From CBDDKS01 sp965230335 (GTDB lineage: Bacteria > Pseudomonadota > Gammaproteobacteria > Enterobacterales > Kangiellaceae): a stretch of DNA of 64,000 bases. Numbering within the stretch: position 1 is the stretch's first letter; each line of letters opens with the position of its first letter. The notes below the pieces were generated by a model. The model made no database searches, was not told where the DNA came from, and worked only from the letters and a program-made list of their open reading frames with translations. The position numbers were made by a program, and so were the translations under genes. The stretch is taken from contig CBDDKS010000006.1 of NCBI GenBank assembly GCA_965230335.1, positions 744,001-808,000 on the forward strand, in the 5' to 3' direction. Positions 59,361-64,000 of this stretch are shown here, one piece after another.

Positions 59361-62138
59361 TCATTTAATGTTCGACAAAACTTCCTGTGCTTTTTTAGCA
59401 ATATTTAAAGAAGGTTTATTAGCTAACTTTTCCAGCAAAGGTATGGCTTTATCTTTATTGCCAACATCCAAATATCCCATCGCCAAATGATACTCTACCT
59501 CTGGTATTGATTTACCTCGTACTATCAAACGTTCTAGCTCAGCAATACCTTGTTTTTTATTACCAAATTTAATTTCAGCCCAAGCAATAGAGTCAATAAA
59601 TTCGACTTTATCAATATTGATTTTACGCAATTCATGAGCATATTTTAAAGCACGTTTATCAGAAAGTTCACTATAAATAGATGTCAAATTATTCAGTAAT
59701 GGAGCATTTTTAGGAGAGTCTTTTAATAAAGTTTCATAACCTTGTGCTGCTTCTGCGTAATTTCCCTGGCTCAATAATAAATTAGACAACTCCACAAGCA
59801 ATGCTTTATCACCACTGTATTTTTTTAACGCTGATTTTAATAAAGACACCGCAGCAGCTTTGTCGTTATCTGCCTGATGCATTTTACTTTGCCATGAAAC
59901 CAAATGTCGACTGTCAGAAATACCTCTGGCCAACTTTATTTTTTCAATAGCTGCTTTATATTCCTGTTTAATAGCAGCAATGTCAGCCTCCAAAAATAAA
60001 CGATGAATTTCTGGTTTTGCTTTTGTGGCTATCACTGTCGCTTTTTTAAAATATTTATTTCTTGCTAAATGTTGAACATATTGCCTTTCAAAAACAGGAT
60101 CTTTAGCAAATTGACTTTTTATTTGTTCAAAAATCCTTGAAATCTGTGAAGTCATATTCAATTGACGATAACTGTTAATTAATGCCAAATAATAAGGCAA
60201 ACCTGCTTCATTAGATGCAATGGCTCTTTTAAAAGGCTCAATAGATTTTGCATAGTCTTTTTCTCTAACAAAAAATCGACCTAAATTATATTGAACCAAA
60301 GCATTTTCAGGATGCGCTTTCCCCATTTTTAATATCACAGATTCAACCTTACGAGGATCTACTTCAGAATAATACTGGGCTAAGGCTCTCCCAATCATTA
60401 AATGGCTGGTATCTTGCGACCAGATTTTTTCTGCTATTGCCAATATCTTATCATTATCTTTTTGTAATCTTGCCAACTCCCATTTAACTAATAAAGTGTC
60501 AACATCCTCACCAAAATGTGAAGTCATTTTCTCAATAAGATCTGACAGTGCGACCTCATCTTTAAGGTGAATACCAATATCTGCTATCCGTAACCAGGCA
60601 TTTTTAAATTTAGGCTGTATTTTTAAAATAGATTCCCATTCTTTTTTTGCATTATCATATTTATTTTGAAGAAAATAATATTGCCCTTTTAACTCTTTTA
60701 TCAAAAGATTGTCTGGCTCTGTTTTTTCAAGTTCAAGTAATATTTTTTCGCTTTCAGAAAACTGTTTTTTATTCAGATATATGCGTGCTAAAACAATTCT
60801 TGATGCGATAGCGCTGGAGTCAGAAAAGTGACTCAATGCATCTACCGCAGATTCATGTTTATTTGAATGGATATGAACTAATGCTTTACTCACATTTAAA
60901 TCTTTAAGATCTGGAAATTTTTTCTGAACTCTGTTAATTCGTCTTAATGCTTCATTTAATCTATCATTCTGGATCATGGCATCAATGAGCAAAAGTTCAA
61001 ATGCCAAAACACCCTCATATGTTTTTGTGTAAGGCAATAAATTTTCCAATGCCGAACCAGCATCTTTAACACCAAAAAGATATGCATTCGATAATGCAAG
61101 TAAGGATTGTAAGTGTCCCGGATGTTTTGCCAAACTCTTTTTAAAATAATTAATGGCAGCTTCCCATTGATAGATTTCTGCACTGACCAAACCCAAATAC
61201 ATATTGACTTCGGGATTACTATTATCTAATGCATATGCCTTTTGTAATATATTTTGTGCTTTTTTAAAATCACGTTGAATAAACAACCATTTTCCATTTA
61301 ATAAATGTTCATATAGTGTATCTGGATAACGTTGCTTTAATTCAGCAAGATATTTATCTACAGACTTTTTATTACTTGTGGAAATAACCAGATTAACCAG
61401 TTTTATTAAAATTCTTGGATCTGTTGGATTTTTATTAAACCCTTCTATTAAATGGTCGATCGCTTTTTGAGTATCATTTTTCCCAAGTGATGCGGCAGCC
61501 AATAATAAATATTTTTCATTATCGAGGTATTTTGATTCAATTGGCATTAAAAGATTTTCTGCAGCTTGCATTTGACCACTATTCAATGCAAGCATCGCTT
61601 CTACTGTCTTCAACACCTGATTATCTATATCAAAGCCATATGCCTGTTCTATAAAAGATTCAGCTTCTTTATTATTGTTGTTCAGTAACGATGACCATGC
61701 TTTAAATGATAAAACCATAGACTTGTGTTTCTTGTTATCAAAATCATCTGGTGATAGAGCTGAAATGACCTGCCACTTTCCAGACAACACAGCAGTAACA
61801 CCAAAAGGCAATAACCAAGTATCGGGATCTACTTCATAATTTTTTACTTTCACCAATTCACTATAAGCAGCAGACAACTCATGTTCCATAAAATATAAAT
61901 CTGCCAGTTGAAACCTATTTTCAACGGAATCTTCTAGTAAGATCAGATTACGATAATGAATAATAGCCGTCTTATAATCCTGTTTTTCAATAGCTTGTTG
62001 TACATTCTGTTTTAGTTCATCTAAAGACACTTCCTCCTGACTACAGGACATGACCAAACAACACAAAAAGACTATTTTTAACAGGTTTTTTATTTTAATA
62101 TTGAAAATATTCATATTACAGTCAAATACCCCAACCAT
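59361..62138 (-). CDS. PrsT-like TPR lipoprotein
   Basis: 925 residues from the ATG at 62138, which has GGAAGG seven bases upstream. Lipobox LVMSC, then over twenty tetratricopeptide repeats (KTAIIHYRNLILLEDSVENRF; YLGLVSAEIYQWEAAINYF). Organisation like the XrtA/PEP-CTERM PrsT family. An in-frame ATG at 62261 would add 41 unlikely residues; ATG at 62114 is also possible. No exosortase or EPS genes are in the window, so PEP-CTERM linkage is unproven. Confidence 0.75.
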   Translation of the reverse strand: MVGVFDCNMNIFNIKIKNLLKIVFLCCLVMSCSQEEVSLDELKQNVQQAIEKQDYKTAIIHYRNLILLEDSVENRFQLADLYFMEHELSAAYSELVKVKNYEVDPDTWLLPFGVTAVLSGKWQVISALSPDDFDNKKHKSMVLSFKAWSSLLNNNNKEAESFIEQAYGFDIDNQVLKTVEAMLALNSGQMQAAENLLMPIESKYLDNEKYLLLAAASLGKNDTQKAIDHLIEGFNKNPTDPRILIKLVNLVISTSNKKSVDKYLAELKQRYPDTLYEHLLNGKWLFIQRDFKKAQNILQKAYALDNSNPEVNMYLGLVSAEIYQWEAAINYFKKSLAKHPGHLQSLLALSNAYLFGVKDAGSALENLLPYTKTYEGVLAFELLLIDAMIQNDRLNEALRRINRVQKKFPDLKDLNVSKALVHIHSNKHESAVDALSHFSDSSAIASRIVLARIYLNKKQFSESEKILLELEKTEPDNLLIKELKGQYYFLQNKYDNAKKEWESILKIQPKFKNAWLRIADIGIHLKDEVALSDLIEKMTSHFGEDVDTLLVKWELARLQKDNDKILAIAEKIWSQDTSHLMIGRALAQYYSEVDPRKVESVILKMGKAHPENALVQYNLGRFFVREKDYAKSIEPFKRAIASNEAGLPYYLALINSYRQLNMTSQISRIFEQIKSQFAKDPVFERQYVQHLARNKYFKKATVIATKAKPEIHRLFLEADIAAIKQEYKAAIEKIKLARGISDSRHLVSWQSKMHQADNDKAAAVSLLKSALKKYSGDKALLVELSNLLLSQGNYAEAAQGYETLLKDSPKNAPLLNNLTSIYSELSDKRALKYAHELRKINIDKVEFIDSIAWAEIKFGNKKQGIAELERLIVRGKSIPEVEYHLAMGYLDVGNKDKAIPLLEKLANKPSLNIAKKAQEVLSNIK

Positions 62139-62436
62139 ATTGTGACCTTCCCCCAAAACAATGTGAGGAGGTAAAATCTGTTGTTCTTTCAAGATAGCAA
62201 AAGCTACATTTAAACACCCTACTATACTGATATTTAATAACTGAATAAACTTTAATTTCATTAAATTTTCTTTGAAACAAATGTTTTTTTCACTTCGATT
62301 AAAGGATGCTCTCTTACTACATCAAAAACTACTCAATAATAATATATATTTGAGATTTATATTATCCTCAATTGTTTCAATTCAGATTTTACTTTACAAT
62401 TTTCCCATCTTTTACCGACTAAGTAATTTGAATCCT

Positions 62437-63027
62437 ATGCCACTGATTACTCCTCTTGATCAAGACCATGATAATGACGTTAAAGAACTGTCTGCTTTTT
62501 TTAATGAAACCTTAGGTTTTACACCCAACAGCGTTTTAACCATGCAACGGCGACCAGCCATAGCCAAAGCCTTTATTGAACTCAACAAATCCGTTATGGA
62601 AAATCATGGCAGAGTAACCAGTGAACAAAAACGACTTATCGGCTATCTCACCAGCGCCAATACCGGGTGCCGTTATTGTCAGGCACACACTATTTTAGCA
62701 GCCCATCGTTATGGTGGTAGCGATGAGCGACTCAATGATATATGGAATTTCCGTAAAAGTTCATTATTTACTGACGCTGAAAAAGCCGCTTTTGAATTTG
62801 CACTGGCTGCATCATCGGTACCCAATGCCGTTGATGAAACCATCACTCAAAACCTAAAGCAATATTGGGATGAAGGTGAAGTTGTGGAAATTCTAGGGGT
62901 TGTTGCTTTATTTGGCTATCTTAATCGCTGGAATGACAGCATGGGCACCACACTTGAAAATGGTGCGCAAAATGCTGGAGAATCCTATTTATCACACAAT
63001 GGCTGGAATAAAGGTAAACATGTATAG
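62437..63027 (+). CDS. Carboxymuconolactone decarboxylase-like/peroxidase-related protein
   Basis: 196 residues from the ATG at 62437. AhpD-like CxxC-x2-H motif: NTGCRYCQAHTILAAHRYG (Cys78, Cys81, His84). Likely thiol-dependent peroxidase or alkylhydroperoxidase. A longer frame from 62272 has a hydrophobic leader without a convincing signal. Starts divergently from the PrsT-like gene. Confidence 0.85.
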   Translation: MPLITPLDQDHDNDVKELSAFFNETLGFTPNSVLTMQRRPAIAKAFIELNKSVMENHGRVTSEQKRLIGYLTSANTGCRYCQAHTILAAHRYGGSDERLNDIWNFRKSSLFTDAEKAAFEFALAASSVPNAVDETITQNLKQYWDEGEVVEILGVVALFGYLNRWNDSMGTTLENGAQNAGESYLSHNGWNKGKHV

Positions 63028-63037
63028 CCTCTGAGTT

Positions 63038-63241
63038 TTATCTAAATAATTCATTTTTTACACTGAACGTTACAACAATATTGCTTGATGGGACGTGGCC
63101 TACTGCGTCCCAAGCATGCAATCCATTCGCATATTCTGATTCACTAATTTTTTCTACGAACAAGAGCATAAAATCAAGGTTTATCTCGCTGTCTCGGAAA
63201 CTCCGATAAAACTCTATAATTTCAACCCATGATCTTGTCAT
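63038..63241 (-). CDS. Small protein of unknown function
   Basis: 67 residues, MTRSWVEIIEFYRSFRDSEI then HAWDAVGHVPSSNIV. No signal or membrane segment. Looks protein-like in composition but not recognised. Ends 11 bp from the convergent peroxidase-like gene. Confidence 0.45.
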   Translation of the reverse strand: MTRSWVEIIEFYRSFRDSEINLDFMLLFVEKISESEYANGLHAWDAVGHVPSSNIVVTFSVKNELFR

Positions 63242-63305
63242 GACATTCTTTTAAACCTTACCCTTTATTTATGATGAAGTGATTATGCTTTCTTACAGAC
63301 TACCA

Positions 63306-63848
63306 TTAACATTCACTGGTATAACGACTTCTTAGGCTCCTTAAATTTTTTCGTTTACTATCAAATGAACGACTTCTATTGGTTCTTTTGGATAAACTTT
63401 TTTCCAGACTTTGAATTTTTCTATCTAAATATTGGCAGTTTCTTTTCTTTTTAGAAGTTCTTCGATAACGTCTATTTTTTTTAACTTTATAAAACCTGAC
63501 AGAACTTGTTTCTACCGATTTAAAGTTATTGGATTTTGTTGAAGCTTCTAAATCTGTTGTGTCAATCACTGTTGCCTGTACACCAGCAGGCGGTGAATCA
63601 CTTAAATGTAACTTACCCTGTTCGTCTTGCCATTGATACAACTTTTTAGGTGCACTTTGTTGTTCTAGATTCTTTTGATTTTGTAGTTGTTGGTCACTAT
63701 TATGTGAATTAAGATTATCGATTTCCTGAGTCAATCTTGTCTCATGCTCTTCATCATAAGCCGCATCCAGATCTTCAAATTGACATCCAGAAATTCCCCA
63801 TAAACTTAAAACAGATACAATACATAATCGAATAGTTTGTCGGTTCAT
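63306..63848 (-). CDS. DUF4124 domain lipoprotein
   Basis: 180 residues from the ATG at 63848 with GAGG six bases upstream and a lipobox (LWGISGC). DUF4124 is LYQWQDEQGKLHLSDSPP, followed by a strongly basic C-terminal region (KKNRRYRRTSKKKRNC). In-frame ATGs at 63872 and 63860 exist 12 nt apart, each with its own SD-like sequence. Binding of an acidic polymer such as peptidoglycan or nucleic acid is conceivable, unproven. Confidence 0.75.
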   Translation of the reverse strand: MNRQTIRLCIVSVLSLWGISGCQFEDLDAAYDEEHETRLTQEIDNLNSHNSDQQLQNQKNLEQQSAPKKLYQWQDEQGKLHLSDSPPAGVQATVIDTTDLEASTKSNNFKSVETSSVRFYKVKKNRRYRRTSKKKRNCQYLDRKIQSLEKSLSKRTNRSRSFDSKRKNLRSLRSRYTSEC

Positions 63849-64000
63849 TACTTGCCTCATTACTCGCTCCATAATTAAAACTACCTTTTATAACGCCTGA
63901 ACAGCTTCCGTTTGAAACCAGTCTAGACGGTTTTACGTTAACCTATCTTACTTAATAATTATTTTTTATTGAAAAAACTCGTTATCTGTTGCAACAACAG

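Overview
This window is a piece of an AT-rich gammaproteobacterial chromosome. The evidence is gene order and the rRNA operon: guaB divergent from xseA; yfgM-bamB-der; yicC-gmk-rpoZ-spoT-ridA-trmH beside a divergent rph; bamC-MBL hydrolase-purC opposite gcvR-bcp; and a 16S gene with gammaproteobacterial ends. No plasmid or phage backbone is visible. Genus was not determined from sequence alone.

Layout. 1-5.8 kb: guaB (cut by the window edge), xseA, a HupE/UreJ-like membrane protein overlapping the xseA end, and a lipoprotein M3 metallopeptidase. 5.8-12.3 kb: an accessory island with a 1703-residue Rhs/YD-repeat polymorphic toxin whose C-terminal tip looks like an ADP-ribosyltransferase, followed by a candidate immunity gene. 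12.3-16.3 kb: der, bamB, yfgM and a small conserved protein. 16.4-22.4 kb: a putative ECF-sigma system (sigma factor, cupin partner, DUF4331 secreted protein, Ig-like lipoprotein, TPR protein, HupE/UreJ-like protein). The sigma gene and the DUF4331 gene carry the same promoter-like motif with identical spacing. 22.4-31.6 kb: PPK2, HNH nuclease, thioredoxin-like protein, dodecin, an IS3 relic, a lipoprotein, an outer-membrane protein, an ABC exporter, a glyoxalase-like protein, a rhodanese-methyltransferase fusion and a TraT-like lipoprotein. 31.7-37.4 kb: a complete rRNA operon on the minus strand (16S-tRNA-Ile-tRNA-Ala-23S-5S) with promoter, boxA sites, processing stems, terminator and a duplicated tRNA-Ile fragment. 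37.4-41.2 kb: a di-heme peroxidase-like protein and a second ECF sigma factor, which share a different promoter motif, then msrPQ. 41.3-52.5 kb: a small unknown operon and core genes, including a CsrA-cold-shock-domain fusion. 53-64 kb: gcvR, bcp, PIN-PhoH, a retropepsin-like protein, pssA, DUF3579, DUF4124 proteins, a PrsT-like TPR lipoprotein and a carboxymuconolactone-decarboxylase-like protein.

How the genes work together. Several blocks deal with envelope or oxidative stress: two ECF circuits, MsrPQ (periplasmic methionine sulfoxide repair), Bcp, a thioredoxin-like protein, a di-heme peroxidase and BamB/BamC. The most interesting items are the ECF/cupin/DUF4331/HupE operon with its shared promoter, the CsrA-CSD fusion, and the Rhs-ART toxin/immunity pair. 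All functional calls rest on reading motifs and gene order; no database search was run.
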